Shown: positions 49,330-57,788 of the stretch, in pieces
How positions within the stretch are numbered: position 1 is the first letter of the stretch
How the letters are laid out: each line of letters begins with the position of its first letter
NCBI GenBank assembly: GCA_964436165.1
Contig: CAYTBY010000001.1
Location: forward strand, 88,653-152,652
Direction of reading: 5' to 3'
DNA length: 64,000 nt
DNA from: 2-01-FULL-39-28 sp964436165
GTDB taxonomy: Bacteria > Patescibacteriota > Minisyncoccia > 2-02-FULL-40-12 > GWA2-44-9
Position numbers and translations under genes: made by a program
Notes under the pieces: model-generated
The model's input: the letters and a program-made list of their open reading frames with translations, nothing else
Told to the model about the DNA's origin: nothing
The model's database searches: none

Positions 49330-50697
49330 ATGCGCCTCGCGTTTTATGGTGGTGTCCAACAAGTAACCGGTTCCAATTTTCTTTTAGAGCATAACGGCCT
49401 CAAGATTTTAGTTGATTGCGGATTGTTCCAGGGCTCAAAATATGCCGAGACATTAAACTATCAGGATTTTCCTTACGATCCAAAAGATATTAATTTTGTT
49501 TTTATCACCCATAGCCATGCTGATCACTCGGGACGTCTGCCCAAGCTTTATAAGGATGGTTTCAGGGGCAAGGTTTTTGCCACCAAGCCGACAATAGATC
49601 TTTCGGCTATAGCCCTCGATGACAATCTTGATCTTATCAAGGAGGAAGCCAGGCGAGACGGCCACGAACCTTTATTTAGTGCCGGTGATCTGCACCAGGT
49701 TTTTCTCCTGGCTCAAGGAGTTGAATATGATGAAGAACTCGACTTGGGAAGCGGTATTAAGGCCGTTTTTCATAATGCCGGCCATATTCTCGGTTCAGCG
49801 ATTATTGAATTAGAGTGGTCTGACCACTCTAAAGCTAAGAGTATTTATTTTTCCGGGGATCTCGGTAATTATCCTGTCCCGCTTCTCAAGCACTACGATA
49901 TGCCCAACGAGGCTGATTATATTGTAACTGAATCAACTTACGGTGATCGTCTTCATGAAAATAACGTTAACCGAAAGGATATTTTACGCCAAGCGATAGA
50001 AGAAACGGTGCGGGCGGGCGGAACAGTAATAATCCCGACTTTTGCCATAGAGCGGACGCAGGAACTTATATATGAGCTCAATGAGCTGGTAGAGCATGAA
50101 CATCTTCCAAAAATTCCAATATTCCTTGATTCTCCGCTGGCGATTAAGCTGACCAAGGTTTACAAAAATTATGAACAGTACTTTAATAAAAAAGTTGTCC
50201 ATGACATCAGGGCCGGCGATGATATTTTCAGTTTTTCTGGACTTCGGCTGACTTTTTCAACCAAGGAATCAAAAGCCATCAACCAGGTTATCGGCTCCAA
50301 AGTTGTTATTGCCGGTTCGGGAATGTCTTTGGGGGGAAGGATACTTTATCACGAAGTCCGCTACTTACCCGATCCTAATTCAACCATTCTTTTTGTCGGT
50401 TATCAGGTTGAGGGTTCGCCCGGCCGGCAGATATTGGACGGTAAAAAAGAGATAAAGCTTTTAGGCCAGCATGTGGCCGTAAATGCCAGGGTTAAGTCAA
50501 TCGAAGGCTATTCGGCTCATGCCGATCAGGCTATGATTCTTGATTGGGTCGGCAAGGCCAAGAAAGACGGCAATCTCAAAAAGGTTTTTATTACTCACGG
50601 CGAATATCACTCAAGTTCGGTCTTGGGCCAGAAAATAAAAGATAAACTCGACATCGAAGCCATTGTCCCGGCAATGGGGGATTCGTTTGCCCTGTAG
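49330..50697 (+). CDS. Beta-CASP metallo-beta-lactamase ribonuclease
   Basis: 455 residues. The metallo-beta-lactamase core has THSHADHSGRLP (HxHxDH zinc motif), NAGHILGSA and FSGDLGN, and the beta-CASP part has TESTYGDR, PTFAIERTQELIYEL, and the C-terminal SIEGYSAHADQ and ITHGE. This is the CPSF73/YSH1-like RNA-specificity group, bacterial members of which cut RNA. A palindrome at 49810-49832 is translated in frame (LEWSDHSKA). Confidence 0.92.
   Translation: MRLAFYGGVQQVTGSNFLLEHNGLKILVDCGLFQGSKYAETLNYQDFPYDPKDINFVFITHSHADHSGRLPKLYKDGFRGKVFATKPTIDLSAIALDDNLDLIKEEARRDGHEPLFSAGDLHQVFLLAQGVEYDEELDLGSGIKAVFHNAGHILGSAIIELEWSDHSKAKSIYFSGDLGNYPVPLLKHYDMPNEADYIVTESTYGDRLHENNVNRKDILRQAIEETVRAGGTVIIPTFAIERTQELIYELNELVEHEHLPKIPIFLDSPLAIKLTKVYKNYEQYFNKKVVHDIRAGDDIFSFSGLRLTFSTKESKAINQVIGSKVVIAGSGMSLGGRILYHEVRYLPDPNSTILFVGYQVEGSPGRQILDGKKEIKLLGQHVAVNARVKSIEGYSAHADQAMILDWVGKAKKDGNLKKVFITHGEYHSSSVLGQKIKDKLDIEAIVPAMGDSFAL
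49810..49832. repeat. In-frame palindrome in beta-CASP gene
   Basis: TTAGAGTGGTC, T, GACCACTCTAA; exact 11-bp arms. The GGTCTGACC centre recurs at 51349-51367. Confidence 0.75.
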
Positions 50698-50745
50698 TGA
50701 ATTTTTGAGTTAGCTTTACTATTGCGGCTTAAAAGCCGTCAGGAA

Positions 50746-51000
50746 CTATTTTTTGTAAATATCTTTGCGATGTCCAACTCTTAAAATTAAAATGATGTTT
50801 CCTTCCACATCAAACACGATCCGATAATCTCCCACTCTGAAACGAAATTCGCCTAAGTCTTCCTCGCGGAGTTTGTCAGCATAACGAAGCGGGTTTTGCT
50901 GTGAAATAAAATAAGCCAGCTTCTCCCGAAGCCGTTCTTGAATAGCATGGTCAAGTCTTTGCCAATCCAACCGTGCTCGTTTAGAGAATAAAATCTGCAT
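50746..51000 (-). CDS. RelE/ParE-family toxin
   Basis: 84 residues of the RelE superfamily: MQILFSKRARLDWQRLDHAIQERL at the N terminus, LREEDLGEFRFRVGDYRIVFDVEGN in the middle and LRVGHRKDIYKK at the end (the basic HRKxIY motif). RelE toxins cut mRNA on the ribosome. The start overlaps the antitoxin stop by one base (TAATG), typical of a coupled pair. Confidence 0.9.
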   Translation of the reverse strand: MQILFSKRARLDWQRLDHAIQERLREKLAYFISQQNPLRYADKLREEDLGEFRFRVGDYRIVFDVEGNIILILRVGHRKDIYKK

Positions 51001-51245
51001 TACTTTGCCCTAATCTTTGAAAACGCTCCCGTTTTCACATCAAACTCATAAGACAATCCTTTTTTGATTTCATTACGCGAATTTTTGATAGAGCGCTTAA
51101 ATTCCAGCGATCGGCTCATCTCAAATTCTTCCATCATTTCTTCAATCTTTTTCCAGCTTTGAAGGGGTAAAATAACCACCGGCGCTCCACGAAAATGAGT
51201 TGTTTCTTTGCTTTTCTCTATTATTGTAATATCACGGTAAGTCAT
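51000..51245 (-). CDS. Phd/YefM-like antitoxin
   Basis: 81 residues, first gene of a toxin-antitoxin operon. The N terminus (DITIIEKSKETTHFRGAPVVILPLQSWKKIEEMMEE) resembles Phd/YefM DNA-binding antitoxins, and the charged C-terminal tail should wrap the toxin. Its promoter and nearby palindromes suggest autorepression. Confidence 0.8.
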   Translation of the reverse strand: MTYRDITIIEKSKETTHFRGAPVVILPLQSWKKIEEMMEEFEMSRSLEFKRSIKNSRNEIKKGLSYEFDVKTGAFSKIRAK

Positions 51246-51251
51246 AATCTA

Positions 51252-51280
51252 ATAATATCGAAATAATAAAAATCGGTCAA
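51252..51280 (-). promoter_or_regulatory. Toxin-antitoxin promoter
   Basis: On the minus strand TTGACC, 17-bp spacer, TATTAT, ending 6-7 nt before the antitoxin ATG. Confidence 0.7.
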
Positions 51281-51310
51281 CGGTCGGCTAGTCTGGCTTA
51301 CTCTTCCTGA

Positions 51311-51332
51311 TAGTTATGATATATCATAACTA
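51311..51332. promoter_or_regulatory. 22-bp perfect palindrome upstream of TA promoter
   Basis: Symmetric about AGTTATGATA/TATCATAACT. It lies about 30 bp upstream of the -35 box and is a candidate operator. Confidence 0.55.
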
Positions 51333-51348
51333 GGAGGTCTTAACTAGG

Positions 51349-51367
51349 ATTGAGGTCTGACCTCAAT
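51349..51367. repeat. Palindrome with GGTCTGACC centre
   Basis: ATTGAGGTC, T, GACCTCAAT; exact 9-bp arms. Confidence 0.6.
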
Positions 51368-51379
51368 AATCTTAAATAG

Positions 51380-51423
51380 GCCGTTTTAGTTTATTTTTTT
51401 ATAAACTTTGAAGTGGAATTAAC
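51380..51423. repeat. 44-bp half copy of the 108-bp element (left island edge)
   Basis: Identical to the right 44 bp of the full copy at 54984-55091, ending GTGGAATTAAC. It marks the change from AT-rich host DNA to GC-rich DNA and supplies the stop codon of the deiminase gene. Confidence 0.85.
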
Positions 51424-52623
51424 AATTTGTTCGCCTTTCTGGTTCCACTCCGCCAAGAAACTACGTGAGTTCGTCACTGAATAGCCATTCGCCTCCATTT
51501 CGCGAAGCGTGCGCTCATTGCGGTCGTAACCAACAACAACTCCTGGCGCGAGTGCTAGAAAGTTAACTGCATCGGACCACTGCTCCCGGCTCTGGAAGAG
51601 TTGACTGCTGCCACCGCAGCAGATGAAGTGTGCAGACGGTGCTATCGACCTGACTGCGTCTTCTAGGCAGTCGAAACGTGCTTCTCGGAGGCTCCCGTCT
51701 GGCCTGCGCTGCATTTGGACTATGGGCAGCCTGCGGGGGCCTTTCCTTCCGACATACCTTTCATCTACTGCCAACTCATTCTTGTTAATGATTGTACAAA
51801 TGGTGTCTAAATGCATCGAACTGCGCTTCTTTGGAAGCATCACTTTGAAGACATCTGTGACGAGGGCTGACGCGAATAAGGCCCTTGCTAGCATGCTAAT
51901 TGCGAGTTCCGTCGTTCTCTCACCACATCCAACAAATACCCTGTGTTCGTCGAACATAAGTAAGTCGCCACCTTCGATGGAGAGTATAAGAGCGTCTGGA
52001 TCTGGATTCTCGCTGAATAGCTGATCGACGCCGAGCCAAAAGCGCTCTGAGTTAGGAATCTCAAGAGTGATCCGCACTACATTGGTGAACATAGGATGAT
52101 GGGCGGCAATCAGACGCATTAGTAGAGACTCTCGCTGACGGGCTGGCTTCTTGGCACGGCCAATTACGAACCCACTGCTGATTACTGCACCTATGTCGCG
52201 TGTGAAGATGAGGTTCGGCGTCGGCGGAAACAGGTTTACGAGAGGATGATCGGGAAGACTTCCCTGGATGAGTGCTCTGGCGAGTTCTTCGGAAGGAAGG
52301 GATGTGAGTGCGTTACTGAGACCGGAATCCAGGTGTTCGGCCTGCTCGAGGGCGCCGAGCACACGAGATCGGATGAGCTGGTCTTCTAGGACATCCCGAA
52401 GAAGAGAGGTGAACTCAAGGACGTTCTGCTGCCCGACAACAGCTCGCAGTACTGAGAGCAGTGTGTTGTATTCTTTCTGCGCTTCCTGGAGCCAGAGCGG
52501 ATCTTCGAAGAGCCATTCCGCTGTCTTCTCGGAAGGTACTAATTCGATCTCTAATCCGGGGCAGTGTGTTAGAACCGATCGCAGCCGGCCAACTTCCGAG
52601 GTGACACGAATGTGGTTGGGCAT
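51391..52623 (-). pseudogene. Arginine deiminase-like gene, 3' end replaced
   Basis: 410 codons matching arginine deiminase, which turns arginine into citrulline and ammonia. Seen: FTRDIGAVI (normally FTRDP), SIEGGDLLMF with the substrate-binding Asp, and MHLDTICTII with the catalytic His. The family ends with a Cys motif (GxRCMxxPL). Here the sequence stops at FLAEWNQKGEQI and continues as VNSTSKFIKK, which is read from the 44-bp element. The catalytic Cys is therefore lost and the enzyme should be inactive. The ATG follows a terminator hairpin directly. Confidence 0.75.
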
Positions 52624-52660
52624 AAAAAAAGGCGGGAGCTGCTTTGATACAAACTCCCGC
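52624..52660 (-). terminator. Terminator abutting the deiminase start
   Basis: On the minus strand GGCGGGAG and CTCCCGCC enclose 15 nt and are followed by TTTTTTT, then ATG. It ends the 60-aa gene upstream, or acts as an attenuator for the deiminase. Confidence 0.75.
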
Positions 52661-52684
52661 CCAACAAATCAACGACGTTCCGTC

Positions 52685-52867
52685 TTACCGTCCGACCATC
52701 CGCAGTTCGCGTCGCAATTCGAGCCTCTCAACGGCGTTAGCTTCGGCTCTGTCTCGAATCTCGGCAAGTTGTTCCCTGATGGCTGCCTCGAGATCCAAGG
52801 GCTGCCAGTTCACAGACTGAGGCTGCTGCTCCTGTGGGGTCTCCGCCAGCGTATTATTGATTTCCAC
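52685..52867 (-). CDS. 60-residue acidic/helical peptide gene
   Basis: GTG 52867 is chosen because AAAGGAG lies 7 nt upstream on the minus strand. The peptide is helical and highly charged (LEAAIREQLAEIRDRAEANAVERLELRREL). No family recognised. It sits directly upstream of the deiminase with a terminator between them. Confidence 0.5.
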   Translation of the reverse strand: MEINNTLAETPQEQQPQSVNWQPLDLEAAIREQLAEIRDRAEANAVERLELRRELRMVGR

Positions 52868-53221
52868 TGACCGACTCCTTTCTTCGGCCCCGCTTCTAAA
52901 AGAACTCGCAATAGTCAAGGTAATAGACACTTCGAGTTGCTCCATTGTATCGTTGCCCTAATGTCGTTGCAAGATCTGGTTCAATCCTACCACTTAAAGC
53001 CTTACAGGTCAATATCTTACAGTCATCATGTATCTATTGTCTTCCGAGATTACTCCGAACTCGATAGGCAATAGACTGTCGAGACGTACGTCACCCGGCG
53101 GGCGGGCTGATGCGCTCGACTGTCGGGTTCTGACTTTACGTCCGCAAGATGACGAAGTTTGGCTCGTGGCTTCAACGACGGGACACACTTCAGCGGCGGC
53201 ACCCCAGTCAATATGAAAGAG

Positions 53222-53244
53222 GGGGGCACAAAAAGGGGCACAGT
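53222..53244 (+). repeat. 23-bp direct repeat, copy 1
   Basis: GGGGGCACAAAAAGGGGCAC plus AGT; exact second copy at 53456-53478. Confidence 0.85.
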
Positions 53245-53289
53245 CCGGAGCCCGCTCCTGATGTGTCGTCTGCAAGTCATTGAAAAGAA

Positions 53290-53335
53290 TGGCTCCTCAG
53301 GCTGGACTCGAACCAGCAACCCTCCGGTTAACAGT
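53290..53335 (-). pseudogene. 3' fragment of tRNA-Asn (att-like)
   Basis: On the minus strand it reads anticodon loop CTGTTAA, T arm GCTGGTTCGAGTCCAGC, acceptor half CTGAGGA, G and an encoded CCA. The 5' half is missing. tRNA 3' ends are common integration sites. The encoded CCA contrasts with the host tRNA-Lys, which lacks it. Confidence 0.85.
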
Positions 53336-53455
53336 TGCGGCGCGGGGTTTTTGGATGGAGTTATACCGTGTCGGAACGTCTCGTACTATCAATGATTTAA
53401 CTTCGATTTTGTTCTCTCGTCGAGTGATACCAATTTGCCCCATTTTCCACGCTGA

Positions 53456-53478
53456 GGGGGCACAAAAAGGGGCACAGT
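53456..53478 (+). repeat. 23-bp direct repeat, copy 2
   Basis: Identical to 53222-53244. Confidence 0.85.
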
Positions 53479-53483
53479 ATTGT

Positions 53484-53518
53484 GGGCGCATCCATCAGTG
53501 GATGGTGCGCCCCTTTTT
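53484..53518 (+). terminator. Strong hairpin with T-run in island
   Basis: GGGCGCA-(T)-CCATC, AGTG, GATGG-TGCGCCC, then CTTTTT. There is no obvious upstream plus-strand gene, so it is probably a remnant. Confidence 0.7.
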
Positions 53519-53650
53519 CGTTCGGATATTGGAACCCACGAGCCTGGCGGTGGACGCTGTGTGAAAACCCATTCCGGTCGGCGCGTTTCGCAAGGAGCTT
53601 ATGGGCGCGTTCTGTGCATCCACTGCTCCGCAGCATCCACGGGCGAATCA

Positions 53651-54679
53651 CTATTCTCTCAGTAGAAACTCTTCCTCGCGCGTATCGCTTGTCGTTCCGC
53701 CAAACACTGCTTCTCTCGGTAGACAGTCGTTGATGTTCCATTTGGGAGGAAAGAATAATCTAATCGGCTCAGGGGACACGGTAAAGCGTGCTTTTATTCT
53801 CTTCCTGGTGCTCGTCAGCTCTGGGACCGCCTCACGGCAGTATTTGTCGGTCTCACAGAAGAGACCTTGACAGTCGATAGCATGCAACGGGCGTCCCCAT
53901 AGCCCGTTGAAATTCAAGTCTCGCTTCGCAAATTCCTCGTCTTGACGGTCAACCATCCATGCAACGATTTCAGACGGTGCGTAGTCGCCGAGATCCTCGA
54001 ACACCTTCCGAAGTCCTCGAAGCGCACCGGGGCCTGGTTGAGTGAATTCGTTCTCAGAGAAATCCATCACACTCGAATAGTTGAGGTCGATGGCAATCTG
54101 GTACGACATGAAATCGCCCATGAGTGGGTACTCGTGAAGAATGTCGTAGACCTGATGGAGCGATCCAGCAGCCGTGAGCCGTTCAGCCACGTGGTCCTTG
54201 ACAAACATGTGTTTAAACAACTCAACGTGATTGTAGTGCTTCGCTGATTGGCCATACGCGTCGCTGGCGCAGAGAATAAATGCACCGGTGTACAACCTGC
54301 CATTGATTCTGCGACTGTGCTCCAGCGCCTGCGTGAACGAGCCGGACACTAGGTCCTCGAGAATTGGATAGCGACCGATGAACTTTCGTACGGTCTGCCA
54401 CGTCTCGATGTTGCTGAAGACGCGGAACGCTACGATCTGGAAGAGGCGATCCGCGATCGAGCACGGCTCATCGTGGTACGCCACATTTCTGATCAAGTAC
54501 TGCGAAACACGATCGGCGGCGCGGAAGACATTGCAGAATTTGAATGTTCTGATGATCGGATCAGCAGTCCAAGGAGAAGGCAAACCTAAAACTCGCCGTT
54601 CGAAGGCTTTCTGACGCTCGGAGGCGAAGTACCAGTAGAGGTTATGGATGCGTTCACGCGGAACGGGCGGGCGCTTCAT
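53651..54679 (-). CDS. 5-hmdU DNA kinase helical-domain-like protein
   Basis: 342 residues, apparently complete. The N-terminal part, RQKAFERRVLGLPSPWTADPIIRTFKFCNVFRAADRVSQYLIRNV, matches the helical domain linked in phages and bacteria to thymine hypermodification (5-hmdU DNA kinase and alpha-glutamyl/putrescinyl-thymine pyrophosphorylase families). Also seen: FNIETW-like SNIETWQTVRKF and LMGDFMSYQIAIDLNYS. Stand-alone forms exist in many bacteria; their biochemical role is unproved. It follows a truncated methyltransferase by 33 bp on the same strand. GC-rich codon use differs from the host. Confidence 0.65.
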   Translation of the reverse strand: MKRPPVPRERIHNLYWYFASERQKAFERRVLGLPSPWTADPIIRTFKFCNVFRAADRVSQYLIRNVAYHDEPCSIADRLFQIVAFRVFSNIETWQTVRKFIGRYPILEDLVSGSFTQALEHSRRINGRLYTGAFILCASDAYGQSAKHYNHVELFKHMFVKDHVAERLTAAGSLHQVYDILHEYPLMGDFMSYQIAIDLNYSSVMDFSENEFTQPGPGALRGLRKVFEDLGDYAPSEIVAWMVDRQDEEFAKRDLNFNGLWGRPLHAIDCQGLFCETDKYCREAVPELTSTRKRIKARFTVSPEPIRLFFPPKWNINDCLPREAVFGGTTSDTREEEFLLRE

Positions 54680-54712
54680 CTCTTCACATGGTACCGTTCG
54701 TTGTTGTTTTCA

Positions 54713-54983
54713 TCAACGTTGACGGTAGAACACCCCCGTGTCGTGAAGATTGAAATAGCGCACATCGTCCAGGAGCGCCTTTGCGGCGATTCGCTCACCG
54801 AGCGTGTATCGGAAGCGATTGAGGCCAGTAAAATGATCGAACACGATCGCGCCCCCCGGAACGGTACGTTCGCGGACAACCTCAATGGCAGCCTTGGCCG
54901 ACGTGTAGTTGTCCGTGTCGATAAACGTCAGCACCAAATCCTCGGTGTCGAGGCGGTGGCACGTCTCGACAATGTCGCCAGGT
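54713..54983 (-). pseudogene. TylF-like methyltransferase, N terminus cut off
   Basis: About 89 C-terminal codons of a class I SAM-dependent methyltransferase of the TylF/macrocin type: LTFIDTDNYTSAKAAIEVV, TVPGGAIVFDHF, and DDVRYFNLHDTGVFYRQR. The frame opens exactly at the 108-bp element, so the SAM-binding half is missing. It is the upstream neighbour of the kinase-helical protein and may have been in its operon. Confidence 0.7.
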
Positions 54984-55091
54984 GTTAATTCTATTCAAAA
55001 TCTTATAAAAAAATATGACTCAATTAATGAAAAACGGCCTAATTCTAGCCGTTTTAGTTTATTTTTTTATAAACTTTGAAGTGGAATTAAC
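54984..55091. repeat. 108-bp imperfect palindrome, full copy 1
   Basis: Ends GTTAATTC and GAATTAAC (GTG and CAC continue the symmetry). The arms share TTCAAA and TTATAAAAAAATA; the tip is CGGCCTAATTCTAGCCG. It is identical, in reverse orientation, to 57616-57723. Confidence 0.92.
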
Positions 55092-56387
55092 ACGGATATC
55101 CCCGTGTTCTTCAAAACGTTTGACCCGGATGACCCGTCTACCGATGATAGTCTCGTTGATACGAACGGTCCGTTTGGCAGGGACAACCGCGGCAACCAGG
55201 CGGCCCCTTGCGCCGTAGTCAGCGCATCGGGAGGTCTCTCGGACGTAAGCGGCGTGGCTGAGATCATCTTCAATGTAACATCTCACCCTGGCGACAACTT
55301 CTTGGCCGCCGCTAGCACGAATCAGCAATACCTCAACGATGTGTGTCTGGGCGGCACCGGTTTCGATCTGCGCGATGGGAGCGACAATCGCTTACCAACC
55401 ACGCAAGCCCAAATTACCCGCATGCTTACTGTCTGGCGCCGACTCCACATTGAAGTTGACTCGATGGCTTCAGTGTCCAACAACAGCCTGGTCGGGACCA
55501 TCCTCAGCGTCACACCCCGGCGCTTTGGTCTAACTGAATTGAGAGTTAGCCTGGATCTGAAGGAGGATGCCTTCCGGAATGGCCGAATCACAGTGCCTGG
55601 CGTCGTCGATCATGTCGTCGTCCAGAATGGCAGCCAGTCAGTAACGATTAATGGCTCCATCCAGCGCGACAGCGTCGTCGGGAGAGAATTTACTCTCGTT
55701 GACGATGACGACTTCAATTCAGATGACGGCCCATTTTCTCTTAATGGTGACAATGGCGAAGACATCGGCGCGCTTGCAGCCACGTTTTCCTTCATGAAAG
55801 AAAGTGACGATCCTCGCGAGAACCTCTTCGCGGCCGCTTACATTCGACCGGTGTACGATGAGGCAGGTGTTGTCAACGATAGCGATGAAGCTCCTTTTCT
55901 CAGAAATATTGCCAACATCCGTACCGTCGAGGACTTCGACGCGCTTCTTAGCCCATGGCGCAACTCACAACCCAACGAAAGCAGTGATTATTGGGTCGTG
56001 TATGTTCAGCTAGGCTATCAACCAGAAGTCGCCAAGGACCTCGATCCAGACTCCGAAAAGCCGCTACTCGGGTCAACCGACTTCAGATCTAACACGCTTG
56101 TCAACGAAGTCCTTAATGCATGTGGCGTGCTACGTGGTGCAAACCACTCATTACTCTATCTTGAAACAATCCGCGAGTATGCTAGACTACACGGTAGTGC
56201 TCGCTATTTAGCCCGCGTTGCTCCCCATGAAGTTGGTCACCAATTCGGCCTACAAGGTGACGAGCCAGGATTCGCGATCATGTCCGACCATGGCGATGAC
56301 GCATTCGACGCGAGACACGTTAATGTGTTGCGCTGGCGCGTTGAGAGCCCAGGGCAGCAGCTGCAGGGATGTGGCACAGTGAACTAA
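55092..56387 (+). pseudogene. Zinc metalloprotease-like protein, N terminus cut off
   Basis: About 431 codons open from the element boundary; the N terminus is missing. The C-terminal end has a full HExxHxxGxxG-type zincin site, VAPHEVGHQFGLQGDEPG, near residues 385-400, with a Met-turn-like IMSD just after it. The rest is an acidic, Asp/Asn-rich beta-type sequence, as in secreted matrix-like proteases. An in-frame GTG at 55104 could allow a shorter product. GC-rich codon use. Confidence 0.65.
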
Positions 56388-57199
56388 TTTACCGACGACC
56401 TCTCGTCGTTGTCCTGTTAACCGTTGGCGTTGTAACCCTCGCTTTTGCTTTTTCATTTCGCCCCTGGTCACTTGGATTCGAGCGGTTCACGCTAGAGATC
56501 TCAAGTTCAAAACCCGAATTCGTTTGGCTTGAACCGATAACCCTGACAGTCACACTCCGCAATGACTCCCTGTGGCCCGCTACCGCCCATGATGGCGTTG
56601 GATTCGTGTATCCCTTTATTAGCCTCTTTCGAATCCTAGATGATGACACGAGACGGCAAATACAGCCCGAATTTGCCGGCATGCCGGATCATAGCTTTGT
56701 GAGTGCCGTGACGCTCGCCCCAACCGAGACAATGTCAGACACGGGAGTGATTTATCTGGATCTGAATATGGACTTTCCACCCGGGCGCTATGCAATAGAA
56801 GCGCGTCTACGCAACTACGACGACTCGCGTGAGGTTATTGAGTCTAACGTGCTCTGGTTCCGTGTCGTTGAGCCCAGAAACCAGGCAGACATAGCGGCGG
56901 TTACTTATCTGATAGGCAACGGTGCCGCTGATTCATTGCTGGCCTGCAACAAAGACGACTGCGAAGACTTGGTGTACAAACACCCTGACAGCATACACGC
57001 CATCTATGCGCGGTCGATAGTCGCAACACGATATCTAAACCAGAAGCAGTACGACAAGGTAATTTCATTCCTGGAGCCAATTGCGGATGTGGACTTTGTG
57101 TGGAGCGACTCGAATTTGGCATATCTGGTAGAAGCATACAATGCGTTGGGCAACCCAGGGATGGCGGCAAAGTACATGGACATGCTAGAGACGAAGTAA
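56369..57199 (+). CDS. Membrane-anchored protein with TPR-like end
   Basis: 276 residues, overlapping the protease gene by 19 bp. An N-terminal membrane helix (RPLVVVLLTVGVVTLAFAF), a beta-rich middle domain (FVWLEPITLTVTLRNDS...), and a C-terminal helical part with NQKQYDKVISFLEPIADVDFVWSDSNLAYLVEAYNALGNPGMAAKY, which fits a tetratricopeptide pair. It is probably an envelope protein of the donor organism. Function unknown. Confidence 0.62.
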   Translation: MWHSELIYRRPLVVVLLTVGVVTLAFAFSFRPWSLGFERFTLEISSSKPEFVWLEPITLTVTLRNDSLWPATAHDGVGFVYPFISLFRILDDDTRRQIQPEFAGMPDHSFVSAVTLAPTETMSDTGVIYLDLNMDFPPGRYAIEARLRNYDDSREVIESNVLWFRVVEPRNQADIAAVTYLIGNGAADSLLACNKDDCEDLVYKHPDSIHAIYARSIVATRYLNQKQYDKVISFLEPIADVDFVWSDSNLAYLVEAYNALGNPGMAAKYMDMLETK

Positions 57200-57615
57200 C
57201 GCAATATCAGGTAGATGCCGTAAGGCAGCCGATGTAGTTGCATCTTGCCGAACGATTTCAACGAGACAAATCACGTCACCAGCCCCGGTCGTCTCTATGA
57301 ACACACCTTTCATAGCCAGCATCCTCACAACGGCATCCTCGAGCATCACTACTCCCGTCGCTCCGCCGCCTGATTCAAATCTGGGGCCGACCTTTTCCGG
57401 TTGGCTGTCAACCCAAGCGCCACGGCATAAAACGCGCTCATTCGAAGATCCTGTGGTTGCCACGGCTTACGCGGCGGTGGCAGTCTTGGCTGCAGTAGCG
57501 GAAAGTGGTCGGCGACGAATTCGGCAAGTCGGTGGCGGCTCGCCCCTTCCTCCGCATCCAAAATCGTGTTGACTTCAGTTCGAGTGCGCTCTACCACTCT
57601 GACCCGCCGGCGCGT
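57200..57615. other. GC-rich island DNA without a clear gene
   Basis: Several overlapping short frames on both strands, none with a start site or family signal. The minus-strand frame at 57349-57597 has the most protein-like composition but runs toward the element and is probably a fragment. Confidence 0.5.
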
Positions 57616-57723
57616 GTTAATTCCACTTCAAAGTTTATAAAAAAATAAACTAAAACGGCTAGAATTAGGCCGTTTTTCATTAATTGAGTCATATTTTTTT
57701 ATAAGATTTTGAATAGAATTAAC
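57616..57723. repeat. 108-bp imperfect palindrome, full copy 2 (inverted)
   Basis: Exact reverse complement of 54984-55091. It forms the right edge of the GC-rich block; host-like DNA resumes within about 30 bp. Confidence 0.92.
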
Positions 57724-57788
57724 ACGCTACTGCTCCTCATACACGATGATGAGTTGCTTGTGAAAAAAAAATTAGATAGAATAAGAGG

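Larger units (their letters stand above)
52946..53650. other. Noncoding part of the island with att-like features
   Basis: No supported gene. It contains a 23-bp direct repeat (53222-53244 and 53456-53478), a 3' tRNA-Asn fragment between the copies, and a terminator. Short ORFs here are chance frames. Confidence 0.6.

Noticed and set aside
53280..53564. ORF with AGLEPATLRLTV
   Set aside because: It is the antisense of the tRNA-Asn fragment, not a protein.
54984..55091. Integron attC site
   Set aside because: The ends read GTTAATT and AATTAAC with the wrong inward/outward order for RYYYAAC...GTTRRRY, copies are in opposite orientations and no integron integrase is seen.
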